Positions 9,640 to 17,667 of a stretch of DNA of 59,978 nt are shown here, piece by piece. The position numbers and the translations under genes are program-made. The stretch covers positions 1,784 through 61,761 of the forward strand of contig JAUNHU010000004.1 of NCBI GenBank assembly GCA_030523825.1, read 5' to 3'. Position 1 is the stretch's first letter. Each line of letters starts with the position of its first letter. The notes beneath the pieces are model-generated. The model searched no databases. It was given only the letters and a program-made list of their open reading frames with translations, and had not been told where the DNA came from. The stretch comes from Lautropia sp. (GTDB taxonomy: Bacteria; Pseudomonadota; Gammaproteobacteria; Burkholderiales; Burkholderiaceae_E).

Positions 9640-10650
9640 TCAGAAGAAGTGGCGGACACCCACTGCGAAGCGACGGGGCTTGGCTTCGGTATCCACTGCG
9701 CCGTTGTCGGCACGGTCACCCTTGCCGAAACCAGCAGCAGCGTACACGAAGGTGCGCTTGCTCAGGCCGTGCGAGTAGGTCAGGCCAAAGCCGTCGACGT
9801 TGTTGTCTTCGCCCTGGTAGTCGTTACGGGTGAAGGAGCCATACAGCGTGCCGCTATCGGTAACCTGATAGCTGAGCGAGAGGTTCACGCCCTTGGTCTT
9901 GTCGGACTCACCCGTAACCGGCTTGGCTTCGTTCTGCACGTAGGCAAGGCCAGCACCGAAGGCGCCGAGCTTGGTCGACACCGAGGCGCCGAGCTGGTTG
10001 ATGCTGTCCTGACCATTGATTTCAGCCTGGTCGACGGTCTGGTAGCCAACGCCAAAGTTGAAGGCACCCCATGCACCCAGAGCGCCGATGGCCATCGTGT
10101 CGCCCAGTTTGTTGATGTCTTCACCGGCACCGGTGGCTTCACCAGCAGCATAGGCTGCAACCAGCGTGAAGCCGCCCAGGCTGGGGGTGGCATAGCTGAT
10201 CGAGTTGTCAACGCGCGAAGCGTAGCCAGCCAGGTCAGAAGACGAGTGGTACCAGCTCTGGCCGGTCATGTCGCCCTGGTCGATGACGGCGTGCAGCGGG
10301 GTGTACTGACGGCCCAGCTTGACGGTACCGAAGCCACCATCCAGACCAACCCACGACTGACCGTGCCAGAAACGTTCCTGGGCCTGGCGGCCGGTGTCTG
10401 CACGACCACGGTATTCCAGGGCAAAGATGCCTTTCACGCCGCTGCCCAGGTCTTCGGAACCCTTGATGGCGAAGCGGGAGCCGCCCCAGATGCCGTCGTT
10501 GACCTGCAGGTCGCTCTGGCCGCCGTTGGCGTCCTTGTTCAGGCTCTCGACAGCAACGTCAACGCTACCCGTCAGTTGAACGGAAGTTTGAGCTTGGGCG
10601 AACGCGGGCAGAGCTGCCGCAACGGCCAACGCAACAAGCGATTTTTTCAT
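9640..10650 (-). CDS. Outer-membrane porin, Gram-negative general porin family
   Basis: A 336-residue trimeric-type beta-barrel porin allowing passive entry of small hydrophilic solutes. It has a Sec signal peptide, MKKSLVALAVAAALPAFAQA, with cleavage expected after AQA. Porin-type beta-strands follow (SVQLTGSVDVAVE, GSRFAIKGSEDLGSGVKGIF, FGTVKLGRQYTP), then the constriction-loop region, SKRTFVYAAAGFG and the C-terminal Phe (VGVRHFF) that BAM recognises. GGAG lies just upstream of the ATG at 10650. The first ~60 residues are almost identical to the porin at 11339-12352, so the pair arose by duplication. Confidence 0.95.
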   Translation of the reverse strand: MKKSLVALAVAAALPAFAQAQTSVQLTGSVDVAVESLNKDANGGQSDLQVNDGIWGGSRFAIKGSEDLGSGVKGIFALEYRGRADTGRQAQERFWHGQSWVGLDGGFGTVKLGRQYTPLHAVIDQGDMTGQSWYHSSSDLAGYASRVDNSISYATPSLGGFTLVAAYAAGEATGAGEDINKLGDTMAIGALGAWGAFNFGVGYQTVDQAEINGQDSINQLGASVSTKLGAFGAGLAYVQNEAKPVTGESDKTKGVNLSLSYQVTDSGTLYGSFTRNDYQGEDNNVDGFGLTYSHGLSKRTFVYAAAGFGKGDRADNGAVDTEAKPRRFAVGVRHFF

Positions 10651-11338
10651 GAGTCAATCTCCTAAGTTTCTGGACTCGACCGGTTACGACCGTTGCCTGG
10701 CGCGTTACCGGGTCGAAACCCCCTCTGCTGTTCTTTGGCGACGGGGGCTTAAAACTATTGTCCCTAAATTCGAGGGGTACACAAAGAAACCAGACGCTTC
10801 ACGCCAAGAAAGATACGTGTTTGTGGCGCGGGCGATACAGTCTTGCGGCTGAAAGGCGTTTGATTGGCCTTGAATGGCGACGACTTTCGGCGGATTGTGC
10901 TGTGAAATTCTTCAAGAAAAATCTGAAGATGAATGTCTATGGGGCTGCCGTATCGTGCTTTCTTCTTGCATGAAATGAAAGCCTGGGCGGCCGGCTGCAG
11001 GCATGGCTCGGGGGAGTTGTGTGTGTTGCAGCTTGTTGTCAATGGGGGGCTTTGGCTGCAAGCCGGTGTGGCGGGGGGGCTCCGCATTCGGGCTTTTGCC
11101 CGCCGGCTGCTACTGGCGTGGCGTGCTGGTGATGGTGTTTTGAGGATGAGAGATGCTGTGGTGTCAGGCCCTGCGGCGATGTGGGGAAGTGAGGTGCACA
11201 GGGGGAGACACCTCCGGTTTGCAGGCCCGGTGGTGGAGGTTCTGGTGGCGCCTGCCCACATGAAAAGAGGCTCCCGAAGGAGCCTCTGTGCTGATGCCTG
11301 AAGTGCCCGGTTGACGGTGTCATCCGGGCGGGCGGCGA
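10651..11338. other. Intergenic stretch upstream of the first porin
   Basis: This 688-bp stretch holds the promoter and leader of the 9640-10650 porin near 10651-10900 and the terminator of the second porin at 11261-11287. No gene is recognised. Small open frames here lack ribosome-binding sites and homology. Confidence 0.55.
11261..11287 (-). terminator. Terminator of the second porin gene
   Basis: AGAGGCTCC (11266-11274), a CGAA tetraloop (11275-11278) and GGAGCCTCT (11279-11287) form a tight hairpin. On the minus strand it is followed by TTTTCA. Confidence 0.85.
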
Positions 11339-12352
11339 TCAGAAGAAGTGGCGAACGCCCAGTGCGAAGCGGCGGGGCTTCAGGTCTTCCGTGTTCGGGC
11401 CTTGCTGCTCCTTGCCGATGCCGGCAGCGGCATAGACGAACGTGCGCTTGCTGAGGCCGTGGACGAAGGTCAGGCCGACGCCGTCTTCAACGTCGTCGTC
11501 ACCCTGCGGGTCTTCACGACGATAGCTGAGATAGGCGGTGTTGGCATCGCTGAACTCGTAGCTCAGGCTGGCTGCTGCGCCCTTGTTCTTGACATTGGGG
11601 CCGGTGACGTTCTTCTGTTCGACCTGGACGTAGGTGACACCCACACCGAAACCACCCAGCTTGGTGCCGATGGAGGCGCCCAGCTCGTTGGTGTTCTTGA
11701 TGTTGTCGATGTCGGCGCCGTCGGTCACCTGGTAGCCGAGGCCAACCGTGAAGCCACCCCACTCGCCACGGGCACCGATACCGTAGAAGTCGCCGAGCTT
11801 GTTCAGGTCGTCGTTGCCGGCAGGCGCTGTTGCTTCACCTGCTGCGTACATGGCATACAGCTGCACGCCGCCGAAGGTGGGGGAGTCATAGGCGACTGAG
11901 TTGTTGATGGTGCCCCTGGCGTCGACCAGGCTGCCGCCGTGGTAGTACCAGTCGCCACCGGTCATGTCACCCGTGTCGTCGAGGGCCAGCTCCAGCGGGC
12001 CGTCCTGACGGCCGAGACGCAGCGTACCGAAGCCGCCGTCCAGACCGACCCAGGATTCACCACGCCAGAAGACGTTTTGTTCCCGGATCGTGCCGTCATC
12101 GGCATTGCCACGGTATTCGAGGGCGAAGATGCCCTTCAGGCCGTTGCCCAGCTCTTCGGAGCCCTTGATGCCGAAGCGCGAGCCGCCCCAGATACCGTCG
12201 TTGACCTGCAGATCGCTCTGGCCATCATTGGCATCCTTGTTCAGGCTTTCGACAGCAACGTCGACGCTACCAGTGAGCTGCACGGAGGTCTGTGCCTGGG
12301 CAAACACGGGAAGTGCACCCAGAACGGCCAATGCGATGAGTGTTTTTTTCAT
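11339..12352 (-). CDS. Outer-membrane porin, paralogue of the adjacent one
   Basis: A 337-residue general porin with signal peptide MKKTLIALAVLGALPVFAQA, a GSVDVAVESLNKDAN strand shared with the neighbouring porin, FGTLRLGRQDGP, SKRTFVYAAAGIG and the C-terminal VGVRHFF. The two porins differ mainly in surface-loop regions (here RGTINNSVAYDS, ATAPAGNDDLNKLGDF), as expected for paralogues under surface selection. The start at 12352 is preceded by GGAG, in a leader almost the same as that of the other porin. The frame continues upstream but without homology. It has its own terminator, so it is transcribed separately. Confidence 0.94.
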   Translation of the reverse strand: MKKTLIALAVLGALPVFAQAQTSVQLTGSVDVAVESLNKDANDGQSDLQVNDGIWGGSRFGIKGSEELGNGLKGIFALEYRGNADDGTIREQNVFWRGESWVGLDGGFGTLRLGRQDGPLELALDDTGDMTGGDWYYHGGSLVDARGTINNSVAYDSPTFGGVQLYAMYAAGEATAPAGNDDLNKLGDFYGIGARGEWGGFTVGLGYQVTDGADIDNIKNTNELGASIGTKLGGFGVGVTYVQVEQKNVTGPNVKNKGAAASLSYEFSDANTAYLSYRREDPQGDDDVEDGVGLTFVHGLSKRTFVYAAAGIGKEQQGPNTEDLKPRRFALGVRHFF

Positions 12353-12782
12353 GATCAATCTCCTGAGTTTCCAAACGCGACCCGCAGCTACATGGTGATG
12401 CGCTGCATGTCTCCCCTTGCATCCGTTGCCGGAATGGTTCCGGTCTTGCTGTTTTTTGCAAGTTGGTGTGCCCAGTGTCGGCCTTGAAGGGGGCGAAGTC
12501 AAAGCGCAATGGGGGGTTCAGGGAAAAAAACTGCGATCCTGTTGTGTGGATGACACGATTGGCAGGTTGTTGCAGTCCGCTCTGGGTGTGCCACATGATG
12601 AAAAATGGCAGGGGGAGCAGCGGGCGTCCTGCTGGCAGCAGCTTCGGGGAGCGGGACGTAGGGGAGGGGGCTGCTGCTTGATGAATGTTGCTGCCGCCCC
12701 CTGCAGTGGTGCCGCTGCATGATGAAACGGCGTGTTGCTACCCGCTGCCTGGCGCTTGCCGGCAGCCGCACGAGGATGCCGT
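12353..12782. other. Promoter region of the second porin
   Basis: 430 bp of non-coding DNA between the second porin start and the OsmC gene stop. It must hold the porin promoter. No convincing -35/-10 pair, operator or RNA was identified by eye. Confidence 0.5.
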
Positions 12783-13223
12783 TCAGGCGTCGCCCAGGTC
12801 GTCGACGATTTCCCAGCTGGTCTCGACTTTTGCGGTGTGGGCGAGGGTGGCGAGTGCCGAGCAGTATTTGTCGCGCGACAGGGTGACGGCGCGTTCGACC
12901 TGGGCCGGATTGAGCTTGCGGCCGCGCACGATGAAGTGCAGGTTGATGCGGGTGAACACCTTGGGGTCGGTGTCGGCGCGATCTGCCTCGATGCGGACTT
13001 CGCAACCGCGGATGTCGTGCCGGCCCCTTTTCAGGATGAGCACCACGTCGTAGGCACTGCATCCGCCGGTGCCGGCCAGCAGCATCTCCATCGGGCGCGG
13101 GGCCAGATTGTGGCCGCCGCCTTCGGGGGCGCCATCCATGCCGATGAGGTGGCCGCTGCCGGTATCGGCGATGAAGCGCATGGTGCCGGGGCCCATCCAT
13201 TGCACGTTGGTTGTCATGGTCAT
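12783..13223 (-). CDS. OsmC/YhfA-family protein
   Basis: A 146-residue protein of the OsmC superfamily. Some members are thiol peroxidases that reduce organic hydroperoxides; the YhfA branch is uncharacterised. Marks are MGPGTMRFIADTGSGHLIGM, the RPMEMLLAGTGGCSAYDVV segment with the first conserved Cys (about residue 55), and KYCSALATLAHTA with the second. Both cysteines of the peroxidatic pair are present. Start ATG 13223 has AGGAGGA about 10 nt upstream; a second in-frame ATG is at 13217. It appears monocistronic. Confidence 0.85.
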   Translation of the reverse strand: MTMTTNVQWMGPGTMRFIADTGSGHLIGMDGAPEGGGHNLAPRPMEMLLAGTGGCSAYDVVLILKRGRHDIRGCEVRIEADRADTDPKVFTRINLHFIVRGRKLNPAQVERAVTLSRDKYCSALATLAHTAKVETSWEIVDDLGDA

Positions 13224-13795
13224 GGGATTTCGTCCTCCTGTGTTGGGGCTGTGCCCTGAGGCCGGGGTGTTTCAGGCCATCTGACGGAACCTACTATTAT
13301 GATGTGTGCCCGGCGATGACGGTGCGGCTGCGTGAAGTGCCCGGAAGGACGATGTGCCGCACGGACGCCAGCCAGACGCCATCGAGGGCCGAATGGGAAA
13401 ACGGGGGCGTCCCGGCGTGCAGGGCGCTGCGCCATCAATGCCGGGCTGGCGAAGTGTTCAGATGGTGCTCCCGGGTGATCTTTCCGGGTGGTGTCTTTCC
13501 GGGTGGTGTCGAGGGAATGCCGGGCAATGCGCATCGGGGCTGTCAGAGATTGGTGGCTTGTGCGCTTTGACTATGGATTTGAAATGACGCTACAATCAGT
13601 AGCTTTCCGAATCGAACTACATGGTAGGGCGCATGCGTTGCCGGGCTTGCCTTGGCATTCCTGATTTTTTCAGGGCGGTGCCTGCCACAAAAATCGATCA
13701 ACAATCCCTGGGGGAACATGCCTGCAGGGTGCCCCTTGTCCGCCACGTTTTGGCAGCTATCCCTGTAACAGGTAGCGTTTTTTTCGTCAGGCAAC
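13224..13795. other. Intergenic and leader region before rplM
   Basis: 572 bp between the OsmC gene and rplM. It holds a good sigma-70 promoter at 13567-13596, leaving a leader of about 190 nt before rplM, long enough for ribosomal-protein feedback control. The part 13224-13560 shows repeated GGGTGGTGTC-like words near 13480-13510 but no gene. Confidence 0.6.
13567..13596 (+). promoter_or_regulatory. Sigma-70 promoter of rplM-rpsI
   Basis: TTGACT at 13567-13572 and TACAAT at 13591-13596 are separated by 18 bp, close to the consensus. Transcription would start near 13603 and give a ~190-nt untranslated leader. Confidence 0.75.
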
Positions 13796-14224
13796 ATGAA
13801 GACTTTCTCAGCTAAAGCACACGAGGTTCAGCGCGACTGGTACGTCGTCGATGGTACGGATCGTGTGCTGGGCCGTCTCGCAGCCGAGATCGCCCGTCGC
13901 TTGCGTGGCAAGCACAAACCCGAATTCACCCCGCACGTGGACACCGGCGATTTCATCGTCGTCGTCAATGCGTCGCGCATCCGTGTGACCGGTACCAAGG
14001 CCGACAACAAGGTCTACCACCGTCACAGTGGCTATCCCGGCGGTATCTCCTCCACCACCTTCTCCAAGATGCAGGACCGTTTCCCCGGTCGCGCGCTGGA
14101 AAAGGCCGTGAAGGGCATGCTGCCGAAAGGGCCGCTGGGCTATGCCATGATCAAGAAGCTGAAGGTCTATGCCGATGAGAACCATCCGCACGCCGCTCAG
14201 CAACCCAAGCCCCTGCAGTTCTGA
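13796..14224 (+). CDS. rplM: 50S ribosomal protein L13
   Basis: A 142-residue large-subunit protein and early assembly factor that binds 23S rRNA. Typical features are the [19 protein letters not shown] start, [29 protein letters not shown] and [11 protein letters not shown]. It is cotranscribed with rpsI (20-bp gap) from the promoter at 13567-13596. Length and start are standard. Confidence 0.98.
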   Translation: MKTFSAKAHEVQRDWYVVDGTDRVLGRLAAEIARRLRGKHKPEFTPHVDTGDFIVVVNASRIRVTGTKADNKVYHRHSGYPGGISSTTFSKMQDRFPGRALEKAVKGMLPKGPLGYAMIKKLKVYADENHPHAAQQPKPLQF

Positions 14225-14244
14225 AAACCGGAGAGTCAGATCCC

Positions 14245-14637
14245 ATGATCGGCGAATACAACTACGGCACTGGCCGACGCAAGACTTCTGTCGCCCGCGT
14301 TTTCATTCGGCGCGGTACTGGCAAGATCCTCATCAACAACCGTGACATCGGCGAGTATTTCTCCCGTGAGAGCGGCCGGATGATCGTTCGCCAGCCGCTG
14401 GCCGTGGCAGATGTCCAGAACACCTTCGATATCCGCGTGAATGTCCACGGCGGTGGCGAATCCGGTCAGGCCGGCGCTGTCCGTCACGGCATCACCCGTG
14501 CCCTGATCGACTACGACGAAACGCTGAAGCCCGCCCTGTCGGCTGCCGGCCTCGTCACCCGCGATGCCCGTGAGGTCGAGCGCAAGAAAGTCGGTCTGCG
14601 CAAGGCACGTCGGCGCAAGCAGTTCTCGAAGCGTTGA
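14245..14637 (+). CDS. rpsI: 30S ribosomal protein S9
   Basis: A 130-residue small-subunit protein whose basic C-terminal tail ([17 protein letters not shown]) reaches the P-site t[17 protein letters not shown] and [19 protein letters not shown] are diagnostic. It has a ribosome-binding site (GGAGAG) 20 nt after the rplM stop and is followed by a GC-rich hairpin. Confidence 0.98.
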   Translation: MIGEYNYGTGRRKTSVARVFIRRGTGKILINNRDIGEYFSRESGRMIVRQPLAVADVQNTFDIRVNVHGGGESGQAGAVRHGITRALIDYDETLKPALSAAGLVTRDAREVERKKVGLRKARRRKQFSKR

Positions 14638-14701
14638 TGTGGCTGTTTTCATGCCTGCCGTCTTTGCTGCGGTTGGCATGAAAATCCGGCTTTATGTGAT
14701 G

Positions 14702-14723
14702 AAGGGCGCGTTGGCGCCCTTTG
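14702..14723 (+). terminator. Hairpin after rpsI, probable terminator
   Basis: AAGGGCGC (14702-14709) pairs with GCGCCCTT (14714-14721) followed by TTG. The stem is strong but the T-run is weak. Confidence 0.55.
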
Positions 14724-14838
14724 TCGTGTCTGGTTCATCCGTGTTCCCGGGCGTGTTTGTGTCGGGATTCTTGCCGTTTCATGTCGGTTTGGCCGTTCAT
14801 GGGGCATTTTTCGAGGCGGATGACAGGGAGGCAGCGTT

Positions 14839-15228
14839 ATGAAGCGCGATCGGCAGATCATCTTCCACCGGATTGGTCGGGACACCGTGCTCGACGGGTC
14901 CTTGCATTTCAAGGGGCGCCTCGATGTGGAGGGGCGCATCAATGGTTCGATCATCTCGGATGATCCGCGCCACAGCACCGTGCGCATTCTGGCGGCGGGC
15001 ATGGTCGATGGCGAGATCCGGGCAGCCAATATCCAGGTTGCCGGTACGGTCAATGGGCCGGTTCGGGCTGCCCGTCGGCTGCAGGTGCAGGCAACGGCTC
15101 GCCTGAATGGCGATGTGGTCTACCGCGATCTGCAGCTGGAGCACGGTGCGCAGCTCAAGGGTTCGCTGAAATGCACGGAAAGTGACGAACCAGCCTTGAA
15201 ACTGAATGCCGTCGGTCGCAAATATTGA
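14839..15228 (+). CDS. Bactofilin (polymer-forming cytoskeletal protein)
   Basis: A 129-residue protein made almost entirely of the bactofilin beta-helix repeat: RIGRDTVLDGSLHFKGRLDV, GRINGSIIS, GMVDGEIRAANIQVAGTV, NGPVRAARRLQVQ, ARLNGDVVYRDLQLE, QLKGSLK. Bactofilins self-assemble without nucleotide and scaffold wall-modifying enzymes or other polar structures. It lies just upstream of erpA, and the usual wall-related partners (M23 peptidase, anmK) appear about 7 kb downstream. The start is supported by AGGGAGGC upstream. Confidence 0.88.
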   Translation: MKRDRQIIFHRIGRDTVLDGSLHFKGRLDVEGRINGSIISDDPRHSTVRILAAGMVDGEIRAANIQVAGTVNGPVRAARRLQVQATARLNGDVVYRDLQLEHGAQLKGSLKCTESDEPALKLNAVGRKY

Positions 15229-15311
15229 GCTACCGGGCTCTGACTCGGCTATGATTGACAGACTTGGTCGGGAATGTTCAGTCTGTCTTGTCTTATTTGG
15301 AGTGGATTTCA

Positions 15312-15662
15312 ATGTCTGACGTAGCAGAAATGCCGGCACCGCTGCTCTTTACCGACAGTGCAGCTGACAAGGTCAATGAGCTGATCCTGGAGGAAGGCAA
15401 TCCGGATCTGAAGCTGCGCGTGTTCGTGCAGGGGGGCGGTTGCTCCGGCTTCCAGTATGGCTTCACCTTTGACGAGGATGTGGCCGAAGACGATACCGTC
15501 ATGCAGAAGAATGGCGTGACGCTGCTGATCGACGCCATGAGCTATCAGTATCTGGTTGGTGCCGAGATTGATTACAAGGACGATCTGCAGGGCTCGCAGT
15601 TCGTCATCAAGAACCCCAACGCCACGACGACCTGCGGCTGCGGTTCCTCGTTCTCGGCCTGA
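15312..15662 (+). CDS. erpA: Iron-sulfur cluster insertion protein ErpA
   Basis: This 116-residue A-type carrier delivers Fe-S clusters to client enzymes. The three cluster-ligand cysteines are present: Cys44 in [12 protein letters not shown], and Cys108 and Cys110 in [15 protein letters not shown] at 15312 is preferred because GGAG stands 9 nt upstream; the frame is open from 15255. It is followed by a terminator at 15825-15857. Confidence 0.95.
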   Translation: MSDVAEMPAPLLFTDSAADKVNELILEEGNPDLKLRVFVQGGGCSGFQYGFTFDEDVAEDDTVMQKNGVTLLIDAMSYQYLVGAEIDYKDDLQGSQFVIKNPNATTTCGCGSSFSA

Positions 15663-15824
15663 TCGGGCCGGGTCTCTGACCCTCAATGGCTTTGCCCCGG
15701 GGGGCAGGCTTGAGGTGTTGCGGTGCCGGTTGCCAGGGTGGGGTCGGGAGAGATGGTTGCTTTGCTGCACCTGTGCTTCCCAGGGAGGCCCTGATCGCAC
15801 TCGCTTGATGTCGTGCCGTCTTTT

Positions 15825-15857
15825 ACGCCGGGCTTCTCGCCCGGCGTTGTCGTTTTT
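15825..15857 (+). terminator. Terminator downstream of erpA
   Basis: ACGCCGGGC (15825-15833), loop TTCTC and GCCCGGCGT (15839-15847) are followed by TGTCG and then TTTTT to 15857. Confidence 0.75.
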
Positions 15858-15864
15858 GTCATTT

Positions 15865-15898
15865 GGACGGCCTTTCGGGAGTTGCTTGCAGGCCGTCC
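15865..15898. repeat. Perfect 9-bp inverted repeat in the convergent gap
   Basis: GGACGGCCT (15865-15873) pairs with AGGCCGTCC (15890-15898) across a 16-nt loop, between the erpA terminator and the end of the minus-strand ABC operon. It may help end transcription on one strand, but neither side has a clear T-run. Confidence 0.5.
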
Positions 15899-15940
15899 GG
15901 GTTTTCGGGGGCTGCTTCCGGGCAGATCCCTGGCCTTTGG

Positions 15941-16534
15941 TCAGTCGGTTGCCTGGGCCTCCAGCACGTAGGGCGTGTTGTTGTAGGCCAGAAGCCGCGG
16001 GTTGGTGCTGAAGTCGAGCATCGTCAGGCTGCCGGGATCGACCGCCACGATCTGCTCGGCTTCGAGCCCCAGCACGATGGCGAGCACGGCGCGGATGACG
16101 CCACCGTGGGTGACGACCAGTACGTTGCCGTCGTGCTGGTGCAGCTCGTCGAGCGCGGCGCCGACACGGGTGCGGAACTGCATGATGGTTTCACCGTCGG
16201 GAGGGGCTTCCTGCCCGTTTCGCCAGCGCTGGTAGTGCTCGGCCTCGGTTTCCAGCAGTTCCTTCACCGGGCGGGAAGTCCAGCGGCCGAGATGGGCCTC
16301 ACGCCAGCGAGCGTCCTCGGGGGCGTTCTTCCAGCCCAGAAGGGCAGCGGTGTCGCGGGCGCGACTGAGATCCGAGCTGATGACATGGGTGGGCGCCCAG
16401 CGTTGCACGAGGGGCGCCAGGGCCAGCGCCTGCTGGCGGCCCTGAGCAGACAGCGGGATGTCGGCCTGACCCTGAAGCACCTTGGCGGCGTTCCAGGCGG
16501 TTTCACCGTGTCTGACCAGCAGCAGTCTTTTCAT
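15941..16534 (-). CDS. Histidine phosphatase family protein, last gene of the ABC operon
   Basis: A 197-residue phosphoglycerate-mutase-like phosphatase. The phosphohistidine motif LLVRHGETAWN is at residues 5-15, SSDLSRARDTAALL follows, the general acid region is ARWREAHLGRW, and the second catalytic His is in VVTHGGVIRAVLAIVLGL. Members dephosphorylate small phosphoesters such as alpha-ribazole phosphate or sugar phosphates. Its ATG (16532-16534) overlaps the TGA of the ABC ATPase gene as ATGA, so it is coupled to the transporter. That coupling suggests it may act on the imported compound (inference). Confidence 0.87.
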   Translation of the reverse strand: MKRLLLVRHGETAWNAAKVLQGQADIPLSAQGRQQALALAPLVQRWAPTHVISSDLSRARDTAALLGWKNAPEDARWREAHLGRWTSRPVKELLETEAEHYQRWRNGQEAPPDGETIMQFRTRVGAALDELHQHDGNVLVVTHGGVIRAVLAIVLGLEAEQIVAVDPGSLTMLDFSTNPRLLAYNNTPYVLEAQATD

Positions 16535-17664
16535 GATGGGTTTTTGTTGTCGAGACGTTGGCCTTCGGCATCGAAGCGGATGCGCGGAGAGGCAGGGAAG
16601 GTGAGGTGGAGCGTGTCACCGCTGACTGCGGGCGGTGGTACGGACGAAACGACGGACACGCGCGTGCCGGCCAGCATCAGGGTGCAGACGTAGCCGCCGG
16701 CCATTGGCGCCACTTCGATGAGGGTTGCCGGGGCGCCGGGCTTGCTGCCGTCGCCGGGTTCGGTCGACAGCGTCAGTTCGGTGGCGCGGTAGAGCAGCTG
16801 CGCCTTGTCCGGCCCGCCATCCACGGCCGCCAGTGGAATGTCCTGGAAGTGGTAGCGGCCATTGCGGGCCTCGACCGGCAGCACGTTGGCGGCCGGGGTG
16901 CCGATGAAGGTGGCGACAAAGGCGGTTGCCGGGTTTTCCAGCAATTCCTGCGGGGGGCCGAATTGCTGGATGACACCGCCGTTCATCACGGCGACGTGGG
17001 TGGCCATCGTCATGGCTTCCACCTGGTCGTGGGTGACGTAGACGCTGGTGGCGCCGGTCTGACGGTGGACGCGCAGCAGTTCGCTGCGCATTTCCAGCCG
17101 CAGCTTGGCGTCGAGGTTGGAGAGCGGCTCGTCAAAGAGCAGCAGGCCGGGCGCGGGGGACAGCATCCGGGCGATGGCCACTCGCTGCTGCTGACCACCG
17201 GAGATCTCGCTGGGGTAGCGTTCGGCCAGTGCCGAGATGCCCAGCAGCGACAGGACGCTGTCGACGCGCTGCCGCCGCTCGGCCACGGGCAGCTTGGCGA
17301 TTTTCAGCGGCCATTCGATGTTGCCGCGCACGGTCATGTGCGGCCAGAGGGCGTAGCTCTGGAAGACCAGACCCAGCCCGCGGGCGCCGGGAGGGACGAG
17401 AATGCCCTGTGCGCCGTTGGCCACTTCGCGGCCGTGGATGCTGAGGCTGCCGCTGGTAGGGGCTTCGAGCCCGGAGAGCATGCGCAGCAGGGTGGACTTG
17501 CCACAGCCCGAGGGGCCGAGCAGTACCAGAAAGCTCTTGGGCGGCAGTTTCAGGTCGATGTGGCTGACGACTTCGTGGTCGCCATAGCGCTTGCCGAGTG
17601 CGTGGAGTTCGATGGCTGCGGGCATGATGCTTTCCATCTCAAGGGGAAGATCGTAGGGCTTCAT
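16531..17664 (-). CDS. ABC transporter ATP-binding protein (Fe3+/sugar-phosphate type)
   Basis: A 377-residue ATPase that would energise the permease encoded just upstream. Walker A GPSGCGKST is at 50-58, the Q-loop at FQSYALWPHM, signature SGGQQQRVAIAR near 155-166, Walker B LLLFDEPLSNLD near 174-185 and the switch His in VYVTHDQ. A C-terminal TOBE-like regulatory domain follows residue ~240. ATG 17664 is chosen because it follows the permease stop by 3 nt with AAGGA upstream; ATG 17625 would be nearer the usual length. Best family match by eye is AfuC/FbpC/PotA. Confidence 0.9.
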   Translation of the reverse strand: MKPYDLPLEMESIMPAAIELHALGKRYGDHEVVSHIDLKLPPKSFLVLLGPSGCGKSTLLRMLSGLEAPTSGSLSIHGREVANGAQGILVPPGARGLGLVFQSYALWPHMTVRGNIEWPLKIAKLPVAERRQRVDSVLSLLGISALAERYPSEISGGQQQRVAIARMLSPAPGLLLFDEPLSNLDAKLRLEMRSELLRVHRQTGATSVYVTHDQVEAMTMATHVAVMNGGVIQQFGPPQELLENPATAFVATFIGTPAANVLPVEARNGRYHFQDIPLAAVDGGPDKAQLLYRATELTLSTEPGDGSKPGAPATLIEVAPMAGGYVCTLMLAGTRVSVVSSVPPPAVSGDTLHLTFPASPRIRFDAEGQRLDNKNPS

Positions 17665-17667
17665 GGA

